Assembly: GCA_007859995.1 (NCBI GenBank)
Contig: SMSL01000005.1
Coordinates: 62,001-126,000 of the forward strand
Direction of reading: 5' to 3'
Source: Candidatus Brocadiaceae bacterium S225
Lineage (GTDB): Bacteria; Planctomycetota; Brocadiia; Brocadiales; Scalinduaceae
DNA: 64,000 bases
This document shows positions 18,944-27,710 of this stretch, in pieces (within the stretch, counting starts at the first letter, position 1; each line of letters starts with the position of its first letter). The position numbers and the translations under genes were made by a program. The notes under the pieces are model-generated. The model was not told where the DNA came from and did no database searches. It saw nothing but the letters and a program-made list of their open reading frames with translations.

Positions 18944-20767
18944 TTAATCCTTCTTACTCATCCTGACTGCAACAATCACCCCTACAAGTAAAAGACCGGC
19001 AAACACAATAATACCGCCTACCATCCCCGCTGATCTCTTTCTCTCTTTTTTACCCAGAAGGTTATCAATTTCTTTAGCACGATAAAGCTTCTGCGCCTCA
19101 CTTTCCATCGCATTCACGCTCTGGAATGCCTTAGATGCTCCGTACCACCAGGATATATCCTGCTGCGCATGTGCGTACCTTTATAGGCATGCGCCTTATC
19201 ACCAAACCACATGTTGGTATATATATTCTCAATTACAGAAGGATTATTCCTTCCAGCCATAAAGACAGTGTATACACCAAGTATAGGACCATACACCGGT
19301 ACCTTACCCACCAGTAGTCTTGAACGCATTATAAATACCTTCTCCCAGCAATCCAGGGCCTAGTGCGTCCGCTAGTACGTCGCCCATCGGAAAAGGATCT
19401 CGTTCTGATACGGGAGGGCGTCAAAAGCATCTGCAGCGGCCAAGCCATCCATAATTAAATGCGCCCTGTCCTGTATTTTCCACATCTCAAACATCATGTC
19501 ATCCAGATTCTCCAGATAAAGTCTTCCCCATCGCGGGCTATGGCAATTCGAGCACATCTCTATCCATTGTTCCTTTTTTTTTATTTGCAGCTGAAATTAT
19601 ATCCAGCTTGTGATCTAATGGCGGCAATTTTACACCATAGGGATAATGTTTCAATGATGATTCAAACTCATAGCTTTTTGGCGGAACTGTACCCATTCTC
19701 CATATACCTTTTGCTGCAAGAGTATGCGTAAACTTACCTTCTGCCTGGTACATATGGCAGTATTGACAGGTAGGAGCTCTATAATCCTTGCCTGCGATCA
19801 CGTCGCCAAGCGGCTTATCCCAATCCCAGTGTTCTCCTTCCATGTGATAAATCATTCCCATCTTGGACTCGCTATAAGACTCTGCATCAGGATGGTCAAA
19901 TCCCATGTGACAGCTCATACATGCTTCAGGCCTTCTACCTTCTGCAGCAGTAAACTTATGCCTTGTATGACAGATATCGCACTTCTCAGTAGTCCCGTGA
20001 CAGTAGTCACAGCCAAACATTGATGTCAAATACCCCTGTCTTGCCGCTTCAGGATACCAAGGAGGCACAACATTAGCCGTAAATGTATCTACGTGGTTAG
20101 GACGCCCATACTGCATTTCATCTAATATTCATTAACTTGTTTCGGATGACAATTACCACAATAATCCGGTGGGGCATATGAAGCTCATTATGATACTTTT
20201 CCGTGGACACTCGCTACAATCTACACTATCCAGATCTCTTTCAATAAGCTCCTCAATCTGCCTTGTCCTTATAGCGAAGAATTCATTCTTTTTTGGATCT
20301 GCATGTGTTGAAGCTCTCCAATCGTGAACGATACCCGGTGTAACCTTTTCGTGACATTCTATGCACTGATCTGCTTTATATTTTTCCAGGAGCTGATCAT
20401 AATATGTTCCTTCCGGTCTTACATAATGACGTGATGGGAACCAGTACAATATGCATCGGCTTAGGCTTATAAAAGTCCTGCCATGGCCCTGCACCTTTTT
20501 CTAAACCTACATTATCACTATATACAGAGCCCTGGCTGCAGCAGTTGTATAAACGCTGCTAAAATAATTCTTGGCTCTCTCATGCTGTTTCTTGGTGATA
20601 GGCTCTAAGCCGGGACCTCCAACACCGTCTGCGGAGGCTCCTTTACCCGCTTCAGCACCCACATAGTCCAATTCGCCCATATAATTCGGTTCAGTTGATG
20701 CATTTGCAAAATGCAAAGTGCAACAGACTGAAAAGAAAACAACCGCACACGTTTTCAGAAGATCCAT
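18944..20767 (-). pseudogene. Membrane-anchored octahaem HAO-like cytochrome c, broken by about ten frameshifts
   Basis: Conceptually joined, the frames give about 600 residues: signal peptide (MDLLKTCAVVFFSVCC, then ANAS), eight CxxCH haem motifs in order (CIECH, CSECH, CGNCH, CDYCH, CDICH, CMSCH, CQYCH, CSNCH) and a C-terminal membrane helix (GMVGGIIVFAGLLLVGVIVAV) ending in SKKD. This matches the octahaem hydroxylamine-oxidoreductase-like subunit of anammox bc complexes. No single frame is intact: shifts lie near 20548, 20449, 20205, 20198, 20167, 20125, 19575 (a run of nine T on the plus strand), 19402, 19308 and 19173. Between shifts the protein is fully conserved. Either the gene died very recently or the sequence has local consensus errors. 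It is last in the bc operon and followed by the terminator. Confidence 0.8.
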
Positions 20768-20891
20768 TATGAAAATCCTCCCTTTCTTTTATTAAAAATT
20801 ACAACGAAACATAAACACTCATAAAGTATATATCAGAACAACAATTTAATCTCATTATTTTGCTATCTTTTTTACCATTAACTCTCAAGCG

Positions 20892-21998
20892 TCACCTAAC
20901 GAACTTTATATTATGTTTAGGCAGTGCAGGGTTAACCTCCTTGACAGTGCCGCTCCTCTTCTTCTCTAATGCCTCACTTACGATTCGTTTATACTTCGGC
21001 TGAAACCACTCATATGGATCATGATCTTTACTGTCTCTGAAGAATTTAACCCGCATCTCGTGCCTCCTGCTCCTATGGCACCCCTCAGTCCCTCCACACT
21101 TGTTATATGCGGGAGTGATTTTTGCTATTTTCTGACCCTCTGTTGCCTTGCCTCTGTCCATAAAAAATGCATATACTTCTCCGGGACCGTGACAAGCCTC
21201 ACAGGTTATACCCTCTTCTTCATATGTTTCAGTCTCTTTATTATAACCTGTTGTGTGACACTCATAACATTTTTTTCTATAATCTTCATCACCTGCGATG
21301 TAGTCAGGGGCTTCTTTGATGACATTAAAGCTTTCGAATTTTACTCTTTTCCATCTTTCGACATGCGGAGCGGTCAGCCCTGTGTGGCATCTCATACATT
21401 TACCGCTGCCCATGTATATTGCCTTTTCACCCGTTATGGTTCTATCTTTAAAGCTGGCCCATTCTGTTTCATCTTCCAGAGAAAGGGTAGCAAATTCATT
21501 CCACATATCAAAAAGAACATCCGCATGTTCCAATCTTTGGCGCATCGCCCTCTTATGTTTAAAAATACCATGATGCGCATGCTCTTCGACAAGCGCGCGA
21601 CCCGTTCCACCATGGCACACGGTACACCCATAAATATCAAATGGAAAATCTTTCACAACGGTCTCATGAGAAGCAGCCAACTTTGCTTCATCAATATGAC
21701 AGGTCATACATCTATCTGTTTTCTGCCCATTACTCTGGTCAGCCCAACTATAATCACCCTTTAGCAGTATCTGCTTAATTTCGTATTTAGGTTTTTGCAG
21801 CTTAGCGAGTTTAGCCTCTAATTCTGCTATCTCTTCTTTACCACTTGTGCTCTGCAGCTGTTTCTCTACTGCTTTGCGCTGCTGCTCATAATACTCTACC
21901 TGATATTGCTTCCATTCTGGCTCCAACATATCCTTAACCCACATGAGCGTGCTAACTAGCAGCAATATACTGGATAACAAAAATAATTTCTTTTTCAT
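20892..21998 (-). CDS. Multihaem cytochrome c of the bc-type complex
   Basis: 368 residues. An N-terminal hydrophobic segment (LFLLSSILLLVSTLMWV) acts as signal anchor and is followed by a coiled coil (about 33-70). Five canonical haem motifs follow: CMTCH (97-101), CTVCH, CMRCH, CYECH and CEACH. A sixth candidate site reads CGGTEGCH, a CX5CH spacing, so the protein is penta- or hexahaem. Extra histidines around EEHAHHGIF could be distal ligands. It lies between the cytochrome b genes and the octahaem gene, so it should accept electrons from the quinol-oxidising core on the p side of the membrane. Confidence 0.85.
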   Translation of the reverse strand: MKKKLFLLSSILLLVSTLMWVKDMLEPEWKQYQVEYYEQQRKAVEKQLQSTSGKEEIAELEAKLAKLQKPKYEIKQILLKGDYSWADQSNGQKTDRCMTCHIDEAKLAASHETVVKDFPFDIYGCTVCHGGTGRALVEEHAHHGIFKHKRAMRQRLEHADVLFDMWNEFATLSLEDETEWASFKDRTITGEKAIYMGSGKCMRCHTGLTAPHVERWKRVKFESFNVIKEAPDYIAGDEDYRKKCYECHTTGYNKETETYEEEGITCEACHGPGEVYAFFMDRGKATEGQKIAKITPAYNKCGGTEGCHRSRRHEMRVKFFRDSKDHDPYEWFQPKYKRIVSEALEKKRSGTVKEVNPALPKHNIKFVR

Positions 21999-22056
21999 TT
22001 GTTTACTTCTCTCGAAAAAATAGAAAAAAATAAATCAATCCTCGTCTTCGGAATCT

Positions 22057-22779
22057 CTAAATGTTAAACCAGGGTGTCTGCAATATATACTTAATATTAA
22101 ACATAAGCCTTAATGCAATCTTTACAAGTACTCCCATCATCAACAAGAACAGACTCATAGTGATGTTGTATCTGATAAATCCGAGCTGTTTAGCAAATTT
22201 CCAGAAAGCAACTGCAGGCACCAACATTCCAAACCCGAAATAGATCAGAAGAGCAAAAATACCCAGCCAGTTAGGCAAGCTTATCAATGGTGGAGGGGTT
22301 GGAAAGTCAAAACTCCAAGCCTCCCAAGGCCAGAAAAATGCCCAGAACGGCCCTCTCATGTATGTACCCACAATTATAAGGAGATACCAGAAAATAAACC
22401 CGAACAAAAATACCGTTACCGCAAATCTCCTATCCCAAAAACAGTAACCCCCATTCCCCTTAGGGTTCACATCTATATACGGTATTACCATCAAGCCTAT
22501 AATTATTATACTGGGAACCACAACACCTGCAATCCAGGGATCAAAATATACCAGGATTTCCTGCAAACCTAAAAAATACCACGGCGCTTTTGCCGGATTC
22601 TCAGGCTCTCCTGGATTGGCAAGCTCCCTTAATGGAGCATCAACATAATAGGAATAAACAAGCAAAACAACAGTTACCAGAATTGCCGCGATAAACTCTT
22701 TTGCTACCAGGTTTGGCCACGAAAAAACTTTCTTCGTTTTCTTATAGTTTGCTATCTGCGCCTTTGCATGATTTGACAT
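22057..22779 (-). CDS. Cytochrome b C-terminal half (subunit IV-like)
   Basis: About 240 residues from MSNHAKAQ at 22779; the open frame starts five codons earlier. It corresponds to PetD/subunit IV: an opening basic segment (KVFSWPNLVAKEF), a first helix, then the Qo-site loop PAKAPWYFLGLQEIL. The usual PEWY tetrad is therefore APWY. Several further helices follow (GVVVPSIIIIGLMVIPYIDV, VTVFLFGFIFWYLLIIVG, LGIFALLIYFGFGML, MSLFLLMMGVLV), more than the three of PetD. A tryptophan-rich GPFWAFFWPWEAWSFDFP loop lies between. Together with the b6-like protein encoded 4 bp upstream it forms the quinol-oxidising core in the inner or anammoxosome membrane. Confidence 0.85.
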   Translation of the reverse strand: MSNHAKAQIANYKKTKKVFSWPNLVAKEFIAAILVTVVLLVYSYYVDAPLRELANPGEPENPAKAPWYFLGLQEILVYFDPWIAGVVVPSIIIIGLMVIPYIDVNPKGNGGYCFWDRRFAVTVFLFGFIFWYLLIIVGTYMRGPFWAFFWPWEAWSFDFPTPPPLISLPNWLGIFALLIYFGFGMLVPAVAFWKFAKQLGFIRYNITMSLFLLMMGVLVKIALRLMFNIKYILQTPWFNI

Positions 22780-22798
22780 AAAAAATTCTCCCAACTAT

Positions 22799-23569
22799 TT
22801 ATAGAGGTCCTGAAATACCACCGTCTTTTCTAACACGCCAAAAATGAAGAATCATCAACGCTCCCGCAATTATCGGTATTCCTATGCAGTGCCACACGTA
22901 TGCTCGCAGCAAAGACGGAGCATCAATTTGCGTACCTCCTAAGAGAGCAAAACGGATATCATTATTAATCTTAACACCTAAAAGCTCGGCAAATGGACCC
23001 TGGTAACCCATAACAGGAGTTGCCGCTCCCATGTTTGTTCCTACCATTATTGCCCAATACCCGAGCTGATCCCATGGCAACAAGTATCCGGTAAAGCTAA
23101 GCAGAAAGGTAAGAACTAATAACAGTACGCCCAAAACCCAGTTAAATTGTCGCGGGGCCTTATAGGAACCGGTAAGAAATACCCTCAACATGTGAAAGCA
23201 AACTGTTATGACCATGGCATGTCCAGCCCAGCGATGTGATGTTCTTAGCAAACGCCCCAAAGGGACAACATACATCAGATCAATCATATCCGCGTATGCC
23301 CGATTAACATCCGGAACATAATAAAACATTAACAGCACACCAGTCACAGTTAAAAAAAGGAAAATAAAGAATGTTAGTCCACCTAGACACCATGTAAACC
23401 GAATCTTAACAGCGTGCTTTGGAACTTTTACAGGATGCAAATGCAACCATACGTTGCTTAAAGTCTGAAGCGCTCTGTTCCTGGGGGTATCCGTGTAACC
23501 ATGCCGAAATACGGATTTCCATACTTCAGTTTCCGTAAGCTTCCTGATAAAATACGAGATTAAATTCAT
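22799..23569 (-). CDS. Cytochrome b N-terminal half (cytochrome b6-like)
   Basis: 256 residues with four main transmembrane helices. The haem b ligands are spaced exactly as in cytochrome b6: His112 and His126 on helix B ([20 protein letters not shown]) and a His pair 15 apart on helix D ([20 protein letters not shown]). Also present are [14 protein letters not shown] and the C-terminal [10 protein letters not shown]. Cys61 in [11 protein letters not shown] aligns with the cysteine of b6f cytochrome b6 (FYCLGGIT) that holds the extra haem ci. Quinol oxidation and reduction happen here in complex with the Rieske protein. Gene order, Rieske-flavoprotein-b6-IV-cytochromes, is that of an anammox bc complex. 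Confidence 0.9.
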   Translation of the reverse strand: MNLISYFIRKLTETEVWKSVFRHGYTDTPRNRALQTLSNVWLHLHPVKVPKHAVKIRFTWCLGGLTFFIFLFLTVTGVLLMFYYVPDVNRAYADMIDLMYVVPLGRLLRTSHRWAGHAMVITVCFHMLRVFLTGSYKAPRQFNWVLGVLLLVLTFLLSFTGYLLPWDQLGYWAIMVGTNMGAATPVMGYQGPFAELLGVKINNDIRFALLGGTQIDAPSLLRAYVWHCIGIPIIAGALMILHFWRVRKDGGISGPL

Positions 23570-23628
23570 TTAAGCATCCCCTTTTAAATATCACTTATTA
23601 AACAAATCCACATCATTAAACCAACGCC

Positions 23629-25395
23629 CTAATCACTACCAGCTATTTGTGCTTTAGATGATTTATTAATTTCTTCATTTGGCTCCCAGAATACGCGCTT
23701 CATATTAATCGCATCCACGGGACAATCCTTGCAATTCCCGCACCTGATACACACATCAGTATGCCTTATCACGACCCCGTCTTTACTAACATGAGGCTTA
23801 TAGTCACCTCCAGTATCTGCATCGACCTGTTCCAGCGCATCAACCGGACATACACTACTGCACCGGCCACAGAGGATACAATCCTCAGCCACAACCTGAA
23901 TGCTGAGATCACACTTCAAACAACGCTCGGCCTCTATCCGAACCTGTGATTCCGTAAACCCAAGCTCAACCAGATCAAATGACCCTCTTTGCGATTTAGG
24001 TATTGTTACCATTTCCTCACGGGGAGTACTATCATAATTACTCTCCCTCTCCTGGATGTAATCTCCTTCTATCAGGGTAACCCAGGTTTTATCCTTGGAT
24101 TCCTTGAAGTCTTCCCCTCTTAAGTAACAATCGATCGATTTAGACGCCAGATGACCCTGGGCGATACATTCAATAATCGTGCTTGGCCCCAATGCGACAT
24201 CACCACCTGCAAAGACACCTTTTTTACCGGTTTGCAAGCCATCATCTACGACAAGCGTTCCCCACTTTGTGGCGTCTATCCCGCTGTCGTCGCCTAGAAA
24301 TTCCAAGTCTGCTTCCTGGCTAAGTGCCGTTATTATGCAGTCTGTATCAATTATAAATTCAGATCCGGAAATCGGCTCGGGCCTACGCCTTCCACTACTG
24401 TCAGGCTCACCCAATTTCATCTTGACACATTCAAGACCCTTTGCCTTCCCATTCTCAGTAATGACTTTTACAGGTGCAACCAAATAGTGAAATTTGACAC
24501 CCTCAAACTCCGCCTCTTCAATCTCATGTTTGAGAGCCGGCATCTCATTCCTCGTCCTTCTATAGATTATATATACATCAGGTGTTATTCTTTTAGCCGT
24601 TCTGGCCGCATCTACCGCTGAGTTACCTCCACCAATCACCGCCACTGTCTTACCAGGGCTTTTCAGGTCACCGGCGCTCACATTCTTCAGGAAATCCAGG
24701 CAATCCATGACGCCCTCTGTTCCCTCTTCCCCAGGAACTTCAAGCTTCCTTCCTTTCTGTGCGCCAACAGCCAGAAACACCGCTTTGTATCCTTCTTCCA
24801 ACAGTCCGGAAATCGTTTTATCAGGACTTCCAAAATGCGTATTCAGCTTTATCTCAACACCCCGAGCTTCTATATTACTTACATCAAACATTATCTGCTC
24901 ACGCGGCAACCTGTAGGACGGTATTGCCCACATCATCATACCGCCAACCTTTGATTCTTTTTCAAAAACAGTTACCTGATACCCCATTCCCGCAAGATCA
25001 TTTGCCGCTGTTAATCCGGCAGGACCTGCTCCAATTATGGCAACCTTTTCATCTCTTCTTTTTATCTCGGGGACAGGAATCTTTACTTTGTTTTTATATA
25101 TATAATCTGTAACGAACCTTTTAAGGTTGTCAATTGACACAGGTTTGTCAAAATCACCACGTTTACATTTAGACTCACAGGGGCGTGGACAAACATATCC
25201 ACAAACGGTAGGAAAGGGGTTGGTTTCCAGCATCAGTTTGTATGATTCCAGATACTTACCCTGACTTATCAGGCGTATGTAACCGGGTATGTCCATATGC
25301 GCGGGACAACGATGCTGACAACGAATATTTTTTTCTAACCAATCCAATTCAAGGAAAACTCTGTTCCCTTGCTCGGAAGCTGCCGATTGACTCAT
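23629..25395 (-). CDS. NAD(P)-dependent iron-sulfur flavoprotein (GltD-like) of the bc operon
   Basis: 588 residues. Domains: an N-terminal alpha-helical 4Fe-4S domain as in GltD and dihydropyrimidine dehydrogenase (NIRCQHRCPAHMD, VCGYVCPRPCESKCKRG); an FAD-binding domain (VAIIGAGPAGLTAANDL, near 115-131); an NAD(P)-binding domain (VAVIGGGNSAVDAARTA, near 252-268); and C-terminal ferredoxin motifs CILCGRCSSVCP and CIRCGNCKDCP. The second ferredoxin motif has only two residues before its last cysteine. Located between the Rieske and cytochrome b genes, it should connect the bc complex to NAD(P)H, either feeding quinol oxidation into NAD(P) reduction or the reverse. No membrane helix, so peripheral on the cytoplasmic (n) side. 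Confidence 0.85.
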   Translation of the reverse strand: MSQSAASEQGNRVFLELDWLEKNIRCQHRCPAHMDIPGYIRLISQGKYLESYKLMLETNPFPTVCGYVCPRPCESKCKRGDFDKPVSIDNLKRFVTDYIYKNKVKIPVPEIKRRDEKVAIIGAGPAGLTAANDLAGMGYQVTVFEKESKVGGMMMWAIPSYRLPREQIMFDVSNIEARGVEIKLNTHFGSPDKTISGLLEEGYKAVFLAVGAQKGRKLEVPGEEGTEGVMDCLDFLKNVSAGDLKSPGKTVAVIGGGNSAVDAARTAKRITPDVYIIYRRTRNEMPALKHEIEEAEFEGVKFHYLVAPVKVITENGKAKGLECVKMKLGEPDSSGRRRPEPISGSEFIIDTDCIITALSQEADLEFLGDDSGIDATKWGTLVVDDGLQTGKKGVFAGGDVALGPSTIIECIAQGHLASKSIDCYLRGEDFKESKDKTWVTLIEGDYIQERESNYDSTPREEMVTIPKSQRGSFDLVELGFTESQVRIEAERCLKCDLSIQVVAEDCILCGRCSSVCPVDALEQVDADTGGDYKPHVSKDGVVIRHTDVCIRCGNCKDCPVDAINMKRVFWEPNEEINKSSKAQIAGSD

Positions 25396-25441
25396 CTACA
25401 CGCCTTTCGTAGAAATTTTCACTAGCATGAACTTAAGACAG

Positions 25442-25954
25442 TTAAACAACCAACTCAGTATTTATCGGTACTATTTTCTCTGTATTTACGACCAGCTTAC
25501 CATCATCAGCCACACTAACATCAAAATGATATAATGGCCTGGGAGCCGGACCAGCGAAATTTACTCCATTCTTATAATATTTACTTCCGTGACATGGACA
25601 CTCAAATATGTTTTTTTCCTTTGTCCAATGCACTGCACAGCCAAGGTGTTGACATATAACTGATATCGCCTTAAAGCTGTTGCCCTCTCGAACGATAAAG
25701 ATCTTCCTGGCTTTTAACGTTGTTACGGTGCCCGGCACAAAATCTGCCGGTAAACCAACAGAAAAAACAGGAGAAGGCTCAAAAAGAACCTTAGGGAAGA
25801 AAAATCCTCCGATGTTTTTTGGCCCAAACAATTTCAAAGTATAGACCAAGCCGGTCACAAGGAATACTGCCCAGCCCGCCAAGGTAAAAAAATCTCTCTT
25901 GGAAGTATACAAGTTACCACTGTAAGCTTCTTTTTCTTTTACATTATTAGCCAT
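25442..25954 (-). CDS. Rieske [2Fe-2S] protein
   Basis: 170 residues. One N-terminal transmembrane helix (FFTLAGWAVFLVTGLVYTLKLF) follows SKRDFF, a weak Tat-like signal. The Rieske cluster boxes are CQHLGC (101-106) and CPCHGS (119-124), giving two Cys and two His ligands, with the cysteines of both boxes available for the usual disulfide. Box 2 continues as KYYKNGVNFAGPAPRPLYHF, with the Pro loop. It extracts the first electron from quinol at the Qo site. It is the first gene of the bc operon; a possible promoter lies at 26126-26154. Confidence 0.92.
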   Translation of the reverse strand: MANNVKEKEAYSGNLYTSKRDFFTLAGWAVFLVTGLVYTLKLFGPKNIGGFFFPKVLFEPSPVFSVGLPADFVPGTVTTLKARKIFIVREGNSFKAISVICQHLGCAVHWTKEKNIFECPCHGSKYYKNGVNFAGPAPRPLYHFDVSVADDGKLVVNTEKIVPINTELVV

Positions 25955-26125
25955 GTTTCATACCTCCATTATTGATGATACGGTATCAACTATTTTACTT
26001 TTCCAAGCTTCATTTAACTTTCCAGAACTATTATAAGCAAAGCCTGAAACCAGATACTTCGGCAACGCGAAGAACTACAAATAAAGCTCTTTCAGATACA
26101 AAAAGATTGACACTCAAACGCGGGC

Positions 26126-26154
26126 ATATTAGCAACTATTTATAATTAACGCAA
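26126..26154 (-). promoter_or_regulatory. Candidate promoter of the bc operon
   Basis: On the minus strand TTGCGT (complement of 26149-26154) and TAATAT (complement of 26126-26131) are separated by 17 nt, a plausible sigma70-type promoter about 170 nt upstream of the Rieske start. The surrounding 400-bp gap (25955-26353) is very AT-rich and shows no gene. AT-rich DNA easily yields such matches, so this is tentative. Confidence 0.3.
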
Positions 26155-26353
26155 CATTTAATTTGAAAAAAATTGTTAAAACTCCGCCAACACATTTGAG
26201 CCATTAAACAGATTATTTATGGTATCGACAGCAGTCGAAAAAACCCAACCTCTTCATTCAAGATCACATATAATTTTTCTACTACTTCCTGAAATACATC
26301 TGATTATATTTAAACCGGCTTATAAAAAAGAAGAATTGAAAACACAAAAACTA

Positions 26354-26590
26354 TTAGCTCTTTTTGACATATATCTTATATCCGTCGTCTATCTTTTCAA
26401 CCGCCACAACCTTGTGCCCCTCCTCTTTTATACTTCTCGGAACGTTTCTCATAGGCTCGCCATCATCCAGGGCTATTTCCAGGACTTGCCCATCATCCAT
26501 CATTTCCAGCTTTAATTTTGTCTTAACAAAATTAATCGGGCAAAGAACACCTCTTAAATCAATTTTTTCATCGGCAACGTTTTCACTCAT
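26354..26590 (-). CDS. TusA/SirA-family sulfurtransferase
   Basis: 78 residues with the TusA fold. The family signature is intact: DLRGVLCPINFVKTKLKLE, with the sulfur-carrying Cys in the LCP motif, followed by the QVLEIALDDGEPMRNVPRS strand and helix. TusA-like proteins shuttle sulfane sulfur as a persulfide. The ATG overlaps the end of the JAMM protease gene by 4 bp, so translation is coupled. It is the last gene of a minus-strand group with sulfite-reductase-like and DsrE genes, which points to sulfur assimilation or trafficking rather than a lone tRNA-thiolation role. Confidence 0.85.
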   Translation of the reverse strand: MSENVADEKIDLRGVLCPINFVKTKLKLEMMDDGQVLEIALDDGEPMRNVPRSIKEEGHKVVAVEKIDDGYKIYVKKS

Positions 26591-27261
26591 TTTTCTTTCC
26601 TACCTATCATTTTTCTAAAAAAGCCCTTCAGGATTTTTTCTTTAAGAAGCTCATAACCTTCCTTACCGGCAAAACAAATACCCAACCCCATCAAACCCCA
26701 ACTAATACAAAAATAACTTATGAATGCCGAACTGACTTTCACTTTCGAGGTCAACGGAAGAAAATATATTCCCGGAACAATGAAATAGGCAGTAAAGCTA
26801 AGCCCCATAAGCAACAAGCCTATTTTAAAGTTGCGCCTGTCTACCTTTACTTCTTCTTCCTCAACACCCTGCTTTCCAGTATCAAAACGCCAGCATCTCA
26901 GTTCATCATCCACACCATCTTTCACAGATATTATTATGTATGAATACTCTGTCCAAACACTCGCGCAATCTTTATCAAATGCCGAAGGCTCCGCCGGATG
27001 ATCCGGATGCGAATGATAAATACCTATGATATTCCATCCTTTTTTTGCCGCTTCCCGATCTATTCTATCAAACTCTTTAGGGTCTATTTCGTACCTGTCT
27101 GCAGCCCTGACCCTATTTTTATTTTCAACCGGATAGACCTCATGTACCTTCTTTCCGGAATCACTAATTTTACCGACAAACAAACCACAGCATTCATGGG
27201 GGTAGGCATCCTTCGCCTCTTTTAACATCCTGTTGACTAAATGCTGATTAATATGGATCAC
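26587..27261 (-). CDS. JAMM (Mov34/MPN) metalloprotease with C-terminal membrane segments
   Basis: 224 residues starting at GTG. The JAMM zinc site is complete: a Glu in HECCGLFVG, and HSHPDHPAEPSAFD supplies His-His-Ser-Asp. Bacterial JAMM proteins of this size (Mec+/RadC-unrelated) typically release the C-terminal glycine of ThiS-like sulfur carriers. Unlike those, this one continues with two or more hydrophobic helices (FKIGLLLMGLSFTAYFIVPG, SSAFISYFCISWGLMGLGI) and a basic tail. No ubiquitin-like carrier is encoded beside it; the adjacent partner is TusA-like, with a 4-bp gene overlap. Probably membrane-bound with the catalytic domain in the cytoplasm. Confidence 0.8.
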   Translation of the reverse strand: MIHINQHLVNRMLKEAKDAYPHECCGLFVGKISDSGKKVHEVYPVENKNRVRAADRYEIDPKEFDRIDREAAKKGWNIIGIYHSHPDHPAEPSAFDKDCASVWTEYSYIIISVKDGVDDELRCWRFDTGKQGVEEEEVKVDRRNFKIGLLLMGLSFTAYFIVPGIYFLPLTSKVKVSSAFISYFCISWGLMGLGICFAGKEGYELLKEKILKGFFRKMIGRKEK

Positions 27262-27293
27262 GATTCTCTTTATTGGCTAATTTACTAGCAATG

Positions 27294-27710
27294 TTAAATA
27301 AACAACTGAGTTTCAGCGCCTTCAGCCATCTTCAACATTGTAGGCAGCCCTATAATGTCATCGACTTTACTTTTTACCAGGTCTTCATCCAGTCCCATTA
27401 ATTTTACTGCACCGCTGCAGGCAAAAATTTCCAAATTCCCCATCTGGCCGACTTCGCTTAACAATTCCTTCAGCATATTTGACTGTCCCTGCGGTACGGC
27501 TTCCAACAACTGCCTCTCTTCGTCATTCATCCCTGCAGGAAACTCAATAACATCCAGCTTATCAGTCGCAAACTTCTTCAAGGCCCAGAAGAATAAAAAA
27601 ATATAGACCTTACTCCCCATAGAAGCGGCGGTTATGGCCAGCATCACAGCCTGATACAACTTCTCATAATTGCCGCTATGCAGAAATAGTATAAATTTTT
27701 TCTCTTCCAT
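27294..27710 (-). CDS. DsrE-family protein
   Basis: 138 residues of the DsrE/peroxiredoxin-like family. Features: an N-terminal FILFLHSGNYEKLYQAVMLAITAASMG strand-helix, VYIFLFFWALKKF, and a single candidate sulfur-carrying cysteine in LEIFACSGAVKLMGLDEDLV, the usual DsrE position. Such proteins pass persulfide sulfur, often with TusA. The gene starts directly after the stop of the sulfite-reductase-like gene and precedes the JAMM and TusA genes, so all should be co-transcribed. Confidence 0.8.
   Translation of the reverse strand: MEEKKFILFLHSGNYEKLYQAVMLAITAASMGSKVYIFLFFWALKKFATDKLDVIEFPAGMNDEERQLLEAVPQGQSNMLKELLSEVGQMGNLEIFACSGAVKLMGLDEDLVKSKVDDIIGLPTMLKMAEGAETQLFI

Noticed and set aside
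21021-21764. 247-residue open frame on the plus strand
   Set aside because: Antisense to the multihaem cytochrome gene, Phe/Cys/Ser-rich from reversed coding; no family features.
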